Part shown: positions 47,996-57,422 of the stretch, one piece after another
Layout: each line of letters begins with the position of its first letter
Numbering within the stretch: the first letter of the stretch is position 1
NCBI RefSeq assembly: GCF_019645875.1
Contig: NZ_CP081000.1
Span: 1,860,001-1,924,000, forward strand
Source: Mycolicibacterium senegalense
GTDB taxonomy: Bacteria; Actinomycetota; Actinomycetes; Mycobacteriales; Mycobacteriaceae
Length of the DNA: 64,000 bases
Direction of reading: 5' to 3'
The notes under the pieces: model-generated
Database searches by the model: none
Told to the model about the DNA's origin: nothing
What the model saw: the letters and a program-made list of their open reading frames with translations, nothing else
Position numbers and translations under genes: made by a program

Positions 47996-48646
47996 ATGTG
48001 CACGTTCGACGATCTGCTGGCCCGTGTGCTGGCGCGCGCCGCGGATTCGGGCACGTCTGTCATCGGGATCACCGGAGCGCCGGGGGCGGGCAAGTCGACG
48101 TTGACCGAGGCACTCGTTGCCGCGGCGCGGCTCCGTCTCGGTGCCGACGCGGTGGCCCACGTGCCGATGGACGGATTTCATCTCGCCGATGTGGAACTGC
48201 GTCGGCTGGGCCGGCTGGAGCGAAAGGGCGCGCCCGACACGTTCGACGTTGCCGGCTACGCCGCGCTGCTGCGCCGCATTCGTGCTCGGACCGAGCTGGT
48301 CTACGCCCCGTGCTTCGAGCGTGACATCGAGCAGCCGGTGGCCGGCGCGATCCCGGTTTCCCCGGACGTCGCTGTGGTGCTCACCGAGGGCAACTACCTT
48401 TTGCTCGACGACTCCGCCTGGGCGGCAGTGGCAGGAGAGATCGACGAAATCTGGTACTGCGCAATACAAGACGACCTACGCATCGCCCGGCTGGTGGCCC
48501 GGCACATGGCTTTCGGCAAGTCTGCCGACGCTGCACGGCGTTGGGTCGCCGAGGTCGACGAACCCAATGCGCGATTGGTGGCCGCCACGGCGGTGCGGGC
48601 CGATCTCGTCGTCTCGATCGATGCTGTGTTGCCCAACTCGTACTGA
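47996..48646 (+). CDS. P-loop nucleoside/sugar kinase (uridine kinase-like)
   Basis: 216-aa kinase with Walker A GAPGAGKSTLTEAL (about residue 25), a lid/substrate segment PMDGFHLADVEL, and an acidic base in TEGNYLLLDD. This matches the PRK09270 group, whose members are annotated as nucleoside triphosphate hydrolase or uridine/fructose kinase-like; the true substrate is unclear. ATG after a short divergent region. A hairpin terminator follows. Confidence 0.85.
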   Translation: MCTFDDLLARVLARAADSGTSVIGITGAPGAGKSTLTEALVAAARLRLGADAVAHVPMDGFHLADVELRRLGRLERKGAPDTFDVAGYAALLRRIRARTELVYAPCFERDIEQPVAGAIPVSPDVAVVLTEGNYLLLDDSAWAAVAGEIDEIWYCAIQDDLRIARLVARHMAFGKSADAARRWVAEVDEPNARLVAATAVRADLVVSIDAVLPNSY

Positions 48647-48724
48647 TGATCTGATCACCGCCCGTGTCGACGCACGAGACCGCCATGCGCGAAAGGGACT
48701 TATGCGCATAACCCAGCGGATAAA

Positions 48725-48750
48725 CTCGCCTCTCGAATTCTGAGAGCGAG
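48725..48750 (+). terminator. hairpin terminator before the MHS transporter
   Basis: CTCGCCTCTC / GAGAGCGAG stem with one bulged C and loop GAATTCT, then TTTTCT. It has the shape of an intrinsic terminator for the kinase gene. The right arm doubles as the likely ribosome-binding region of the next gene (TTG start 8 bp later), so it may also mask that start. Confidence 0.6.
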
Positions 48751-48757
48751 TTTTCTG

Positions 48758-50095
48758 TTGACAGAACCGAAGCGAAGCACCCCAATCGACCCCACCGTGC
48801 GCAAGGCCATCACCGGCGCGTCCATCGGCAACGCGGTGGAATGGTTCGACTTCGCCATCTACGGATTCCTGGCGACCTACATCGCCGCCAACTTCTTTCC
48901 GTCAGGCAACGAAACCGCGGCATTGCTCAACACGTTCGCCATCTTCGCGGCCGCGTTCTTCATGCGTCCGCTCGGCGGTTTCGTCTTCGGACCGCTAGGT
49001 GACCGGCTGGGGCGGCAACGCGTACTCGCTGTGGTGATCCTGCTGATGTCGGCCGCCACCCTCGGCATCGGCCTGCTGCCCACCTACGCCACCATCGGAG
49101 TGGCCGCCCCGTTGCTGCTGCTCCTGCTGAGGTGCCTGCAGGGGTTCTCGGCCGGCGGTGAATATGGCGGCGGCGCAGTGTATCTGGCGGAGTACGCGAG
49201 TACGCGGTGGCGGGGATTCACGGTCACGTTCATCGCATGGTCAGGTGTGCTGGGCTTCCTGCTGGGCTCTATCACCGTCACCCTGTTGCAGGCGTACCTG
49301 CCGCCTGAGGCGATGGCGAGCTTCGGCTGGCGTATCCCGTTCCTGGTGGCCGCGCCGCTGGGGCTGGTCGGCCTCTACATCCGGCTACGCCTCGACGACA
49401 CGCCGGAGTTCACCAAACTCGACGAGGCCGACCGGGTGGCGGCCTCGCCTCTGCGCGAAGCCGTCGGTACGGCTCGTCGGGCGGTCCTGCAGGTCATCGG
49501 CCTGTTCATCGTGTTCAACGTCGGCTACTACGTCGTCTTCACCTTCCTGCCGACCTACTTCATCAAGGCGCTGAACTTCAGCAAGACCCAGGCGTTCGTC
49601 TCGATCACGCTGGCCAGCCTGGTGGCGCTGATCCTCATCCTGCCGCTGGCCGCGCTGTCCGATCGGATCGGACGCAGGCCCCTGCTGATCGCCGGCTCGG
49701 TGGGGTTCGTGGTGTGCGCGTATCCGGTCTTCCTGCTGATGAACTCAGGCTCGGCGGTGGCGGCGATCGCGGGACACTGCGTGCTGGCGGCCATCGAATC
49801 GGTGTATGTGGCGACCGCGGTGACGGCCGGTGTCGAGCTGTTCGCCACCCGGGTGCGTTACAGCGGTTTCTCGATCGGCTACAACATCGCGGTCGCGTTG
49901 TTCGGCGGCACCACCCCGTATGTGGTCACCTGGCTCACCGCGGCCACCGGCAACAACCTGGCGCCGGCGCTGTATCTCGCCGCTGCGGGCATCGTCTCGT
50001 TGCTCACTGTTCTGACCTTGCGCGAAAGTGCGGGGCAACCGATGTGTGGCGTGGGCGGCCCAACGGATCAGCAACGTGCCACGATGGCACAGTGA
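48758..50095 (+). CDS. MHS-family (ProP-like) proton symporter
   Basis: 445-aa transporter with 12 helices. MHS signatures: [24 protein letters not shown] and [20 protein letters not shown]. These carry organic acids, betaines or dicarboxylates with protons. Start is TTG. Its stop overlaps the start of the LacI gene (GTGA). Divergence of substrates is wide; the adjacent P450 and phosphotransferase suggest a xenobiotic or terpenoid acid, which is only inference. Confidence 0.88.
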   Translation: MTEPKRSTPIDPTVRKAITGASIGNAVEWFDFAIYGFLATYIAANFFPSGNETAALLNTFAIFAAAFFMRPLGGFVFGPLGDRLGRQRVLAVVILLMSAATLGIGLLPTYATIGVAAPLLLLLLRCLQGFSAGGEYGGGAVYLAEYASTRWRGFTVTFIAWSGVLGFLLGSITVTLLQAYLPPEAMASFGWRIPFLVAAPLGLVGLYIRLRLDDTPEFTKLDEADRVAASPLREAVGTARRAVLQVIGLFIVFNVGYYVVFTFLPTYFIKALNFSKTQAFVSITLASLVALILILPLAALSDRIGRRPLLIAGSVGFVVCAYPVFLLMNSGSAVAAIAGHCVLAAIESVYVATAVTAGVELFATRVRYSGFSIGYNIAVALFGGTTPYVVTWLTAATGNNLAPALYLAAAGIVSLLTVLTLRESAGQPMCGVGGPTDQQRATMAQ

Positions 50096-51084
50096 GCGCG
50101 ACCAAGCCGACCGCCCGTCCGACGAAAGCCGATGTTGCCAGGCTGGCCAACGTCTCCACGGCAACCGTCAGCTATGTGCTCAACAATGTTCAAGGGCAAC
50201 GTATCTCGGAGCAGACCCAGGCCGCGGTGCGCAAGGCCGCGGCTGAACTCGGGTACCGGCCCAACCTGGCGGCCCGCAACCTGGCGGTCGGCGGCAGCGG
50301 TGTGGTGCTTTACATCGTGCCTCGCACCGACCTGGGGGAATTGCCTCTGGAGGTGGGCAGTCGGCTGACCACTGCCCTCGGCCGGCACGGCATCGTGCTG
50401 TCGATGCAGCTCGAGACCGACGATGGCCAGAACATCGTCGACGCGGTGGCCAACCTCGACCCGGTCGCCGTGGCCGGCGTGTTTCCCCTTACGGGCGCCG
50501 CCGCCGCGGCGGTCGAGGCGGCGCGGATCCCGCAGATCTACCTGGGCAGCGAAAAGCTGCGCGCGCTCGGCTCGTTGCACCTGACCGTCGGAGAGATGCG
50601 GGTCGAGCATCTGATCTCACGCGGGCACACCCGGCTGGCCTTCGCCTATTCCGCCACGGAGGTGCTGCGGCCACTCGGTGACTACTGGTTGTCGGGTCTG
50701 CGGGTGGCCGCCGCTCACCATGGCCTGCCCGAGATCGAGGTCGACAGCGTGACCGCCGACGGAGCCGACGCAGCCGCGGTCGTCTCGAAATGGGTATCGG
50801 CCGGCGTGACAGCGGTATGCGCGCAAAGCGACGAGACGGCGTTCGTGGTGCTGCACGGGATACGGGAGGCCGGGTTGCGCTGCCCCCGTGATCTCGCGGT
50901 CATGGGAGTCGACGCCATACCGCTGGGCGCGGTGAGCTCACCCCCGCTGACGTCAGTCATGTTCGACGCCAAGACGATTGTCGACGCCGCAGTCCCGGCC
51001 ATGATGGCCGAGCTGGGTTACCCCACAGCCGCGGATGCCGAGGGCAGCGACCCGGCCCGCCTCATCGTGCGCGACAGCACCTGA
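50092..51084 (+). CDS. LacI-family transcriptional regulator
   Basis: 330-aa repressor. HTH at the N terminus: [22 protein letters not shown], hinge [10 protein letters not shown], then a periplasmic-binding-protein-like ligand domain ([21 protein letters not shown] near the end). GTG overlaps the transporter stop by 4 bp, so it is made with the transporter. It probably controls this cluster; the palindrome at 51151 is a candidate operator. Confidence 0.9.
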   Translation: MSATKPTARPTKADVARLANVSTATVSYVLNNVQGQRISEQTQAAVRKAAAELGYRPNLAARNLAVGGSGVVLYIVPRTDLGELPLEVGSRLTTALGRHGIVLSMQLETDDGQNIVDAVANLDPVAVAGVFPLTGAAAAAVEAARIPQIYLGSEKLRALGSLHLTVGEMRVEHLISRGHTRLAFAYSATEVLRPLGDYWLSGLRVAAAHHGLPEIEVDSVTADGADAAAVVSKWVSAGVTAVCAQSDETAFVVLHGIREAGLRCPRDLAVMGVDAIPLGAVSSPPLTSVMFDAKTIVDAAVPAMMAELGYPTAADAEGSDPARLIVRDST

Positions 51085-51150
51085 GCATTACATGTGAACG
51101 GCAAACCGTAACCCGGCATGGCCTTGTCCGGTGACCTTCCCGGCGTGTAG

Positions 51151-51164
51151 CTTACGCGTGTAAG
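51151..51164. promoter_or_regulatory. palindrome upstream of the P450 gene
   Basis: CTTACGCGTGTAAG: arms CTTAC and GTAAG around GCGT, 34 bp before the P450 start. The even spacing could suit the LacI-type regulator encoded just upstream or a TetR-type protein. Confidence 0.4.
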
Positions 51165-51198
51165 TAACTCTCCGCAGCCCTCAGAGAGGCGGACCGCC

Positions 51199-52401
51199 GT
51201 GAGTGTGAGCACCACCAGTGACGTCTACTTCGACCCCTATGACGTCGAGATCAACGCCAATCCCTATCCGACCTTCGCCCGGCTGCGCGAGGAATCGCCG
51301 CTGTACTACAACGAACAACACGACTTCTACGCGTTGAGCCGTTTCTCCGATGTCAACAAGGGCCTCGTCGATCACGAGACCTTCAGCTCCGCCCGCGGCG
51401 CGATCATCGAACTGATCAAAGCCAACATCGACATTCCCTCCGGCGCTCTGATTTTCGAGGATCCGCCGATCCACACCGTGCATCGCAAGCTGTTGTCGCG
51501 GATGTTCACGCCACGCAAGATCAATGCGCTGGAACCCAAGATCCGCGAGTTCTGCGCACAGGCGCTCGACCCGCTGGTGGGCACCGGAAAGATCGACTTC
51601 ATCAAGGATTTCGGCGCGATCATGCCGATGCGGGTGATCAGTGCGCTGCTGGGCATCCCTGAGGATGACCAGGAGATGATCCGCGACCACGGCAACGACC
51701 AATTGCGCACCGAAGCCGGCAAGCCGATGAAGGCGGCTGAGCAGGGGCTGGTGGATGGCTCGATCTTCGAGACGTACATCGACTGGCGCAAGGACAATCC
51801 GTCCGACGACATCATGACCGACCTGCTCAACGTCGAGTTCACCGACGAGCACGGGGTCACGCGCAACCTCACCCGCGAGGAGCTGTTGATCTACATCAAC
51901 GTGGTCGCGGGCGCGGGGAACGAGACCACCACACGCCTGATCGGTTGGGCGGCAAAGGTGCTCGCCGAGCATCCGGATCAGCGTCGTCAGCTCGCCGAGA
52001 ATCCCTCGCTGATCCCGCAGGCCATCGAAGAGCTGTTGCGCTTCGAGCCTCCGGCCCCGCACGTGGCCCGGTATGTCACGCGCGACATCGAGTTCTATGG
52101 TCAAACGGTTCCCGAGGGCAGCGTCATGATGATGCTGATCGGCGCGGCCGTTCGCGACAGCCGCCAGTTCCCGCCCGACGGTGAGGTTTTCGACATCCAC
52201 CGCGAGCAGCGTCAGCACCTGGCGTTCAGTGTCGGCACCCACTACTGCCTGGGCTCGGCGCTGGCGCGACTGGAGGGCCGGATCGCGTTGGAGGAGATGC
52301 TCAAGCGGTTCCCGGAGTGGGACGTCGACCTCGACAACGCCGTTCTGTCGCCGACTTCGACCGTCCGCGGGTGGGATTCGATGCCGGCGGTCATTCGGTG
52401 A
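51199..52401 (+). CDS. cytochrome P450
   Basis: 400-aa monooxygenase. I-helix AGAGNETTT (about 237-245; the oxygen-activation Thr is present), ExxR as EELLR (278-281), heme-ligand Cys350 in FSVGTHYCLGSAL. GTG start after AGAGAGGCGG. The stop overlaps the phosphotransferase start (GTGA), so both are one transcription unit. Substrate not identifiable; such P450s near MHS carriers often hydroxylate terpenes or steroids. Confidence 0.94.
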   Translation: MSVSTTSDVYFDPYDVEINANPYPTFARLREESPLYYNEQHDFYALSRFSDVNKGLVDHETFSSARGAIIELIKANIDIPSGALIFEDPPIHTVHRKLLSRMFTPRKINALEPKIREFCAQALDPLVGTGKIDFIKDFGAIMPMRVISALLGIPEDDQEMIRDHGNDQLRTEAGKPMKAAEQGLVDGSIFETYIDWRKDNPSDDIMTDLLNVEFTDEHGVTRNLTREELLIYINVVAGAGNETTTRLIGWAAKVLAEHPDQRRQLAENPSLIPQAIEELLRFEPPAPHVARYVTRDIEFYGQTVPEGSVMMMLIGAAVRDSRQFPPDGEVFDIHREQRQHLAFSVGTHYCLGSALARLEGRIALEEMLKRFPEWDVDLDNAVLSPTSTVRGWDSMPAVIR

Positions 52402-53477
52402 CCGCTGCGCTCACCGTCCCGAAGGACTGGGCTCAAGTTACCCCTGAGTGGATGACGGAGGCGCTGGCCGATCATCACCCGGAGGCGGTGGTGGACAAGG
52501 TGACCGTCGACATGCGCGACGACGGCACCAATCGTCGGGCGCGCCTGTCGGTCACGTACAAGCCAGGGCCCGCTGGTCCGTCCACGGTGTTCGCCAAAGC
52601 CGTGGATCCCGACCACAAGGAGATGATCAAGTACACCAGCGGCCTGTTGCACGAGCCCAGGTTGTTCAACTCGAAAGTCGAACTGCCGCTGGAGCATCCG
52701 ACGGTCTATGCCGCACCGCTCGATGAGCGTGACGAAGACTTCGTGTTGATCATGGAGGACCTGACGGCCCGCGCGGCCGATCCGCGGGATGCCACCCGGC
52801 CGCTGACGGTGGAGCAGGCCGCACACGGAGTGCGGGGCCTGGCCCGGCTGCACGGGGCATTCTGGGGCGAGCGGGTGCGCCGTCCCGGCCTGGAGTGGCT
52901 GGAGCCGTTCGTGCCGTGGGACGGCATGCAGTGGGCGCCGTTGCCGGCTGCACTCGAGCGCCTGGGTGACGACGCACCGGGATCGGTGCAGGCACTGACC
53001 ATCGACCATCTGGTGGAAGGGATTTGGAAGCCCTTCATCCGCACGTTGACCTCGCCCGGTACTGCCAGGACGTTGCTACACGGCGATCCGCACATCGGGA
53101 ACACCTACCTGGTGCCGAGTGGCGATGTCGGGTTCCTGGACTGGCAGGTGGCCCGCCACGGCAACTTCTCCTTGGATCTCGGTTACTTCCTGCAAGGCGC
53201 ACTGACCACGGAGGACCGTCGGGTGGCCGAGCGTGAGCTGCTTGAGGAGTACCGCAACGAACTTGGCCTGCCCGCCGACGAACTGCCGTCGCCCGACGAG
53301 ATCTGGCTGCGCTACCGGGCTTCGGTCGCCCACGGTCTGACGACCTGGCTGGCCACCGCCAGCGCGGGGGAGTTGTGGCAGCGCCCGGACATCGCACTGG
53401 CACTGGCGCAGCGGTATTCGACGGCCTATGAGGATCTGCAGACCGCACAGGCACTGGCCGATCTCCTCGACCGCTGA
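52398..53477 (+). CDS. APH-like phosphotransferase
   Basis: 359-aa kinase-fold protein of the aminoglycoside/choline/ecdysteroid kinase superfamily. Brenner motif HGDPHIGNTYL (about residue 232) and metal Asp in VGFLDWQVARHGN; the lysine/ATP loop lies in the N-terminal lobe. GTG overlapping the P450 stop is chosen. In actinobacteria such kinases next to a P450 may phosphorylate a hydroxylated product (inference). No resistance role is claimed. Confidence 0.85.
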   Translation: MTAALTVPKDWAQVTPEWMTEALADHHPEAVVDKVTVDMRDDGTNRRARLSVTYKPGPAGPSTVFAKAVDPDHKEMIKYTSGLLHEPRLFNSKVELPLEHPTVYAAPLDERDEDFVLIMEDLTARAADPRDATRPLTVEQAAHGVRGLARLHGAFWGERVRRPGLEWLEPFVPWDGMQWAPLPAALERLGDDAPGSVQALTIDHLVEGIWKPFIRTLTSPGTARTLLHGDPHIGNTYLVPSGDVGFLDWQVARHGNFSLDLGYFLQGALTTEDRRVAERELLEEYRNELGLPADELPSPDEIWLRYRASVAHGLTTWLATASAGELWQRPDIALALAQRYSTAYEDLQTAQALADLLDR

Positions 53478-53493
53478 GGTCGACCGCGGCTGC

Positions 53494-54213
53494 TCAGCCC
53501 GTCGCGGGCAGGTCTGACGGCAGATCGGTGATGTGCCGCCACTGTTCGAAGTGCGCGGCCATGGTGGCGGCGGCCAGATCTGGGTCGCGGAGGCGCAGCG
53601 CCCCGACGATCTGACGGTGGATCAGGTCGGTGCGGAAGTGCCCGTGCTCATCGGGTTTCTCGGAGGTGATGGCCCGGATCCGGCGTTGGCTGAGCAACTC
53701 GCGCAGGACGTCCACCAGGCCATCGGCGATGAGGTTGAGCACCGGGTTGTCGACGATGCGGTACAGGCACCGGTGGAAGTTGTAGTCGGCGGCGTCGGCG
53801 CCGGCATGGTCGCCGGCCGCTGAACCGGTCACCATCTGCTCGACATAGTCCTCGAGCTCAGCGAGGTCGGCCGGGGTCGCCCGTATCGCGGCGGCACGAA
53901 CGACGGTCTCTTCCAACATCTCTCGGCCGCGCTCCAGTTGATCTGTGGTGATCAGTCCCAAGCGCACACTCAGGTCGAAGAACAACCGGACCGCGGTGGG
54001 GCTGGAGGCGGCGAGGTGGATTCCGCTGCCCTGCGTGCGGGTCACCAGGCCCAGCGACTCCAGTGCGGCGAGTTGTTCGCGCAGGGCCCCGCGGCTGATC
54101 CCCAGGGTCTCTGCGAGCTGGCGTTCGGTGGGCAGCCGGGCGATCTCACCGTCGGCGGTACGTGTGGCCGAACGCATGATCTCGTCGACCACTCGTTCCA
54201 GGGCGTCCAACAT
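53494..54213 (-). CDS. GntR/FadR-family regulator
   Basis: 239-aa repressor of the FadR subfamily. Winged HTH: LPTERQLAETLGISRGALREQLAALESLGLVTRTQGSG (about 28-65), then the all-helical FCD effector domain with a conserved acidic/His set (DADYNFH..., FRTDLIHRQIVGAL). ATG after GGGAGGTGG. Divergent from the dehydrogenase-MHS-transketolase operon; palindromes lie between, one only 14 bp before its own start, so it likely represses itself and the operon. Confidence 0.92.
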   Translation of the reverse strand: MLDALERVVDEIMRSATRTADGEIARLPTERQLAETLGISRGALREQLAALESLGLVTRTQGSGIHLAASSPTAVRLFFDLSVRLGLITTDQLERGREMLEETVVRAAAIRATPADLAELEDYVEQMVTGSAAGDHAGADAADYNFHRCLYRIVDNPVLNLIADGLVDVLRELLSQRRIRAITSEKPDEHGHFRTDLIHRQIVGALRLRDPDLAAATMAAHFEQWRHITDLPSDLPATG

Positions 54214-54226
54214 CCACCTCCCGCAG

Positions 54227-54240
54227 ATTGGCCGACCAAT
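54227..54240. promoter_or_regulatory. degenerate GntR-type palindrome near regulator start
   Basis: ATTGGCCGACCAAT: the same TTGG/CCAA half-sites as the two operators, but one base shorter in the middle. It lies 14 bp before the regulator's ATG, suited to autoregulation. Confidence 0.45.
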
Positions 54241-54330
54241 GTCGCGTGTTCGTTCACTGTAGCCCAATCGTGGCTGGTGGCATGACGACGAACACGACGG
54301 TTGACAGTGAGTGACCTCCGCCATACCGTA

Positions 54331-54358
54331 TTGGTCAAACCAAATTGGTTCAACCAAT
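54331..54358. promoter_or_regulatory. two tandem GntR/FadR operators
   Basis: TTGGTCAAACCAA (54331-54343) and ATTGGTTCAACCAAT (54344-54358) sit side by side. Each fits the FadR-subfamily consensus TNGTNNNACNA exactly (TGGTCAAACCA, TGGTTCAACCA). They lie 22-49 bp before the dehydrogenase start, where bound repressor would block the promoter. Confidence 0.75.
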
Positions 54359-54379
54359 CTGACTACGCGGAGGCCACGC

Positions 54380-55249
54380 TTGAGTTCCATCACCTTCGTC
54401 GGCTTGGGAGCGATCGGGTTGCCGATGGCCCAGGTTCTGGCGAAATCCGGGCACCAGGTTGTGGGTGTCGACCCGATCGAGGCGGCACGCCGGCGGGCCG
54501 GCGAGGCCGGCATTTCGTCCGTCGAGACCATCACCGCGGCGCCGCCGTCGCCACTGGTCATTGTCATGGTGGCCACCGGAGACCAGCTGAACACCCTGAT
54601 CGATGAGGCCGGTGCGGATCTCGCCGGCCAGACCTGGGTGCTGATGTCGACCGTCGGCCCCGACGCGCTCAAGGCTGCCGCCGAACGGCTGTGCACCGCC
54701 GGTGCCCGGACCGTCGACGCACCGGTGACCGGAGGCGTGGCGCGCGCGCAGACGGGCGAGTTGGTGATTTTCGCCGCCGGTCCGGACGCCGTGGTCGACG
54801 ACGTGCGCGGCGTGCTTCAGGCCTTGGGCACCGTCCGCGCCGTCGGCACGGCCCTCGGCGACGGTCAAGCCATCAAGGTGGTCAACCAGCACCTGTGCTC
54901 GGTGCACATCGTCGCCGCGGCCGAAGCGCTGAACCTGGCCGCCACGCTGGGACTGGACCAGGCGGCCGTGCTCGATCTCGTCCAGCACGGCGCGGCCGGT
55001 TCCTGGATGCTGTCGGATCGCGGCCCGCGCATGCTGCTCGGCACCGACGCCCCGGTCACCAGCACCATCGACATCTTCGTCAAGGACAGCGGGCTGGTTG
55101 CCGATGCCGCCGCCGGATCCGGCGCCGACGTGCCACTGCTCGACCTCGCGCGCCGGCGCTACCTCGACGCCGTCGGCCTCGGCCTGGGCCGGCGCGACGA
55201 CAGTCGCGTCATCGAAACCTACGAATCGGACACAGGAGCCGCCCGATGA
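54380..55249 (+). CDS. beta-hydroxyacid dehydrogenase (HIBADH/L-threonate dehydrogenase type)
   Basis: 289-aa NAD-dependent dehydrogenase. Rossmann motif FVGLGAIGLPMAQVLAKSGH, substrate-binding DAPVTGGVARAQTGEL (about 118-133) and catalytic lysine in GDGQAIKVVNQHL (about 175). The group oxidises 3-hydroxyisobutyrate, tartronate semialdehyde, threonate or similar acids. TTG start with GCGGAGG upstream. Overlaps the MHS gene (ATGA). Operon context with split transketolase suggests a four- or five-carbon sugar acid as substrate (inference). Confidence 0.88.
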   Translation: MSSITFVGLGAIGLPMAQVLAKSGHQVVGVDPIEAARRRAGEAGISSVETITAAPPSPLVIVMVATGDQLNTLIDEAGADLAGQTWVLMSTVGPDALKAAAERLCTAGARTVDAPVTGGVARAQTGELVIFAAGPDAVVDDVRGVLQALGTVRAVGTALGDGQAIKVVNQHLCSVHIVAAAEALNLAATLGLDQAAVLDLVQHGAAGSWMLSDRGPRMLLGTDAPVTSTIDIFVKDSGLVADAAAGSGADVPLLDLARRRYLDAVGLGLGRRDDSRVIETYESDTGAAR

Positions 55250-56553
55250 CCGCGAATCCGACTGTCGCGGCTGACGATCCGCGGCGGGTATCGCTCGCGT
55301 CGATGATCGGCTCGGCCGTGGAGAGCTACGACTTCTTCATCTACGGCACCGCTGCCGCAGCCTATTTCGGCAGTGTCTTCTTCCATGCCGACGAGCCGAT
55401 CGTCGGCGTGCTGGCCTCATTCGCCACGCTCGCGGTGGGCTTCGTGTTCCGGCCCGTCGGTGGGTACCTGGCGGGGCATTTCGGTGACCGGTTCGGCCGC
55501 AAGGCCGTGCTGTTCTGGTCCCTGGTCGTGATGGGCGTGGGCACGGTCCTGATCGGAGTGCTGCCCACCTACCAACAGATTGGGGTGTTGGCGCCGATTC
55601 TGCTCATCGTGTTGCGCATGGTGCAGGGCATCGGTTTCGGCGCGGAGTGGGGCGGGGCCGTGCTGATGGCCGTCGAACACGCGCCGCCGCACCGCCGCGG
55701 GCTGTTCGGTGCGGTGCCCCAGATCGGCATCCCGCTCGGGTTGGTCCTGGCCAACGGTGCCTTCCTGCTCTCGAGCGCGCTGTTCGACGGAGACTGGGTG
55801 TGGCGCGCGCCGTTCCTGGCGTCGTCGGTGATGATCGCCATCGGCATCTATGTCCGACTCGGCGTGAGCGAATCTCCCGACTTCGAGAAAGTCAAGAAAG
55901 CCAACGAGATTCACCGTCAACCCGCGCTGGAGGTGATCCGGTCGGACTGGCGGATGATCCTGCGCATCATCGGTCTGCGACTGGCCGAGACCGGTGGCTA
56001 TTACGTGTCGACCAGCTTCGTCCTGTCCTACGTGGGCCTGGCCGCGATCTCGTCGAAGAACGACGTCCTGGCCGGCACGCTGATCGGTTCTGCGCTCGGC
56101 CTGGCGAGTCTGCCGTTGTTCGGTGCGCTGAGCGACCGGATCGGCCGCAAACCCGTCTTCCTGATCGGCTCGGTGTTCACCATCGCGTTCGGTATTCCGA
56201 TGTTCCTGCTGATCAACACCGGCGCGTTCGTCATGATCGTGGTCGCGGTCGCACTCGCCCTGCTGCTCAGCCACGATCCGATCTTCGCGGTCGAGTCGAG
56301 CTGGTTCTCCGAACAGTTCCCGGCCAACGTGCGGTCCTCGGGAATCTCCTTGGGCTACAACGGCGCATCGGTGATCGTCGGCTTCGTCCCGTTCATCGCC
56401 ACCCTGGTCTACGGCAGCATGGGCTGGCTCGGTCCGGCCCTGCTGTTCATCCTCATGGGCGTCATCTCCACCGCGCTCGCGGTCCGCACACGTGAGACAG
56501 CGCCCGCCCTGATCCCATCGGCCCCCCGGCCGCCGGCAGAAAAGGTTGCCTGA
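55246..56553 (+). CDS. MHS-family proton symporter
   Basis: 435-aa carrier with 12 helices. Signatures GSAVESYDFFIYGTAAAAYFG and RPVGGYLAGHFGDRFGRKAVLF; conserved loop GFGAEWGGAVLMAVEHAP. ATG overlaps the dehydrogenase stop; 2 bp separate its stop from the transketolase gene. It probably imports the pathway substrate, an organic or sugar acid, with protons. Confidence 0.9.
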   Translation: MTANPTVAADDPRRVSLASMIGSAVESYDFFIYGTAAAAYFGSVFFHADEPIVGVLASFATLAVGFVFRPVGGYLAGHFGDRFGRKAVLFWSLVVMGVGTVLIGVLPTYQQIGVLAPILLIVLRMVQGIGFGAEWGGAVLMAVEHAPPHRRGLFGAVPQIGIPLGLVLANGAFLLSSALFDGDWVWRAPFLASSVMIAIGIYVRLGVSESPDFEKVKKANEIHRQPALEVIRSDWRMILRIIGLRLAETGGYYVSTSFVLSYVGLAAISSKNDVLAGTLIGSALGLASLPLFGALSDRIGRKPVFLIGSVFTIAFGIPMFLLINTGAFVMIVVAVALALLLSHDPIFAVESSWFSEQFPANVRSSGISLGYNGASVIVGFVPFIATLVYGSMGWLGPALLFILMGVISTALAVRTRETAPALIPSAPRPPAEKVA

Positions 56554-56555
56554 TC

Positions 56556-57422
56556 ATGACCACTGTTTCCGATCCCGCGACAACGGCAGTCGCGCCCGAG
56601 CGGGTGCGCCGCATCGCCCAAGCCGCACAACGCATCCGGCATTACGCGTTGACCCAGGCCGAGGTGCAGGGCCAGGGCTACATCGGCCAGGCTCTCGACA
56701 TCGCCGACGTTCTGGCGGTGCTCTACACCGACCAGTTGAACCTGCGTCCGGAGGAGCCGGAGTGGGAGGGCCGCGACCGCTGTCTGCTGTCCATCGGCCA
56801 CTATGCGATCGCCCTGTACGCCGCGTTGGCCGAGGCAGGATTCATCCCTGTCGAGGAGCTCGACACCTACGCCACCGACGAGTCCCGGCTGCCCATGTCC
56901 GGCATGGCCGGCTACACGCCGGGCATGGAGATCTCGGGCGGCTCGCTGGGCCACGGGCTGGGCATCGCCGTCGGAAAGGCACTCGGCTTGCGCCGCAAGG
57001 GAAATCCGGCGTTCGTCTACAACATTCTGTCCGACGGGGAACTCGATGAGGGTTCCACCTGGGAAGCCGTGCAGACCTGCGCGCACTTCGGTCTCGACAA
57101 CGTCATCGCGGTCGTCGACATGAACAATCAGCAGGCCGATGGGCCGGCCCAGAGCATGCTCGGGACCGAACCCGTACACGAGAAGTTCGCGGTCAACGGC
57201 TGGGATGTGCGCCGGGTCGACGGCCATGACATCGCCGCGGTGGTGGAGGCCTTGGAGGATCTTCGAGCTCGGCGCGGCCGGCCCAAGGCTCTGATCTGCG
57301 ACACGGTGCTCGGTAAAGGCGTGGCCATGCTGCAGAGCCGCGACAAGTTGCACTTCATGCAGGTCGCGCCGGACGAATGGGCGCTTGCCCACCAACAGCT
57401 CGACGAAGGGTTCACGTCATGA
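56556..57422 (+). CDS. split transketolase, N-terminal (ThDP-binding) subunit
   Basis: 288-aa subunit equal to the N-terminal half of transketolase. Thiamine diphosphate/metal motif LSDGELDEGSTWEA...VVDMNNQQADG (about 158-195), histidines in LSIGHYAIALYAAL and GGSLGHGLGIAVG. Works with the C-terminal subunit directly downstream (4-bp overlap). It moves a two-carbon ketol unit between sugars. Split enzymes of this kind serve dedicated catabolic routes; the housekeeping enzyme is a single chain. Confidence 0.93.
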   Translation: MTTVSDPATTAVAPERVRRIAQAAQRIRHYALTQAEVQGQGYIGQALDIADVLAVLYTDQLNLRPEEPEWEGRDRCLLSIGHYAIALYAALAEAGFIPVEELDTYATDESRLPMSGMAGYTPGMEISGGSLGHGLGIAVGKALGLRRKGNPAFVYNILSDGELDEGSTWEAVQTCAHFGLDNVIAVVDMNNQQADGPAQSMLGTEPVHEKFAVNGWDVRRVDGHDIAAVVEALEDLRARRGRPKALICDTVLGKGVAMLQSRDKLHFMQVAPDEWALAHQQLDEGFTS

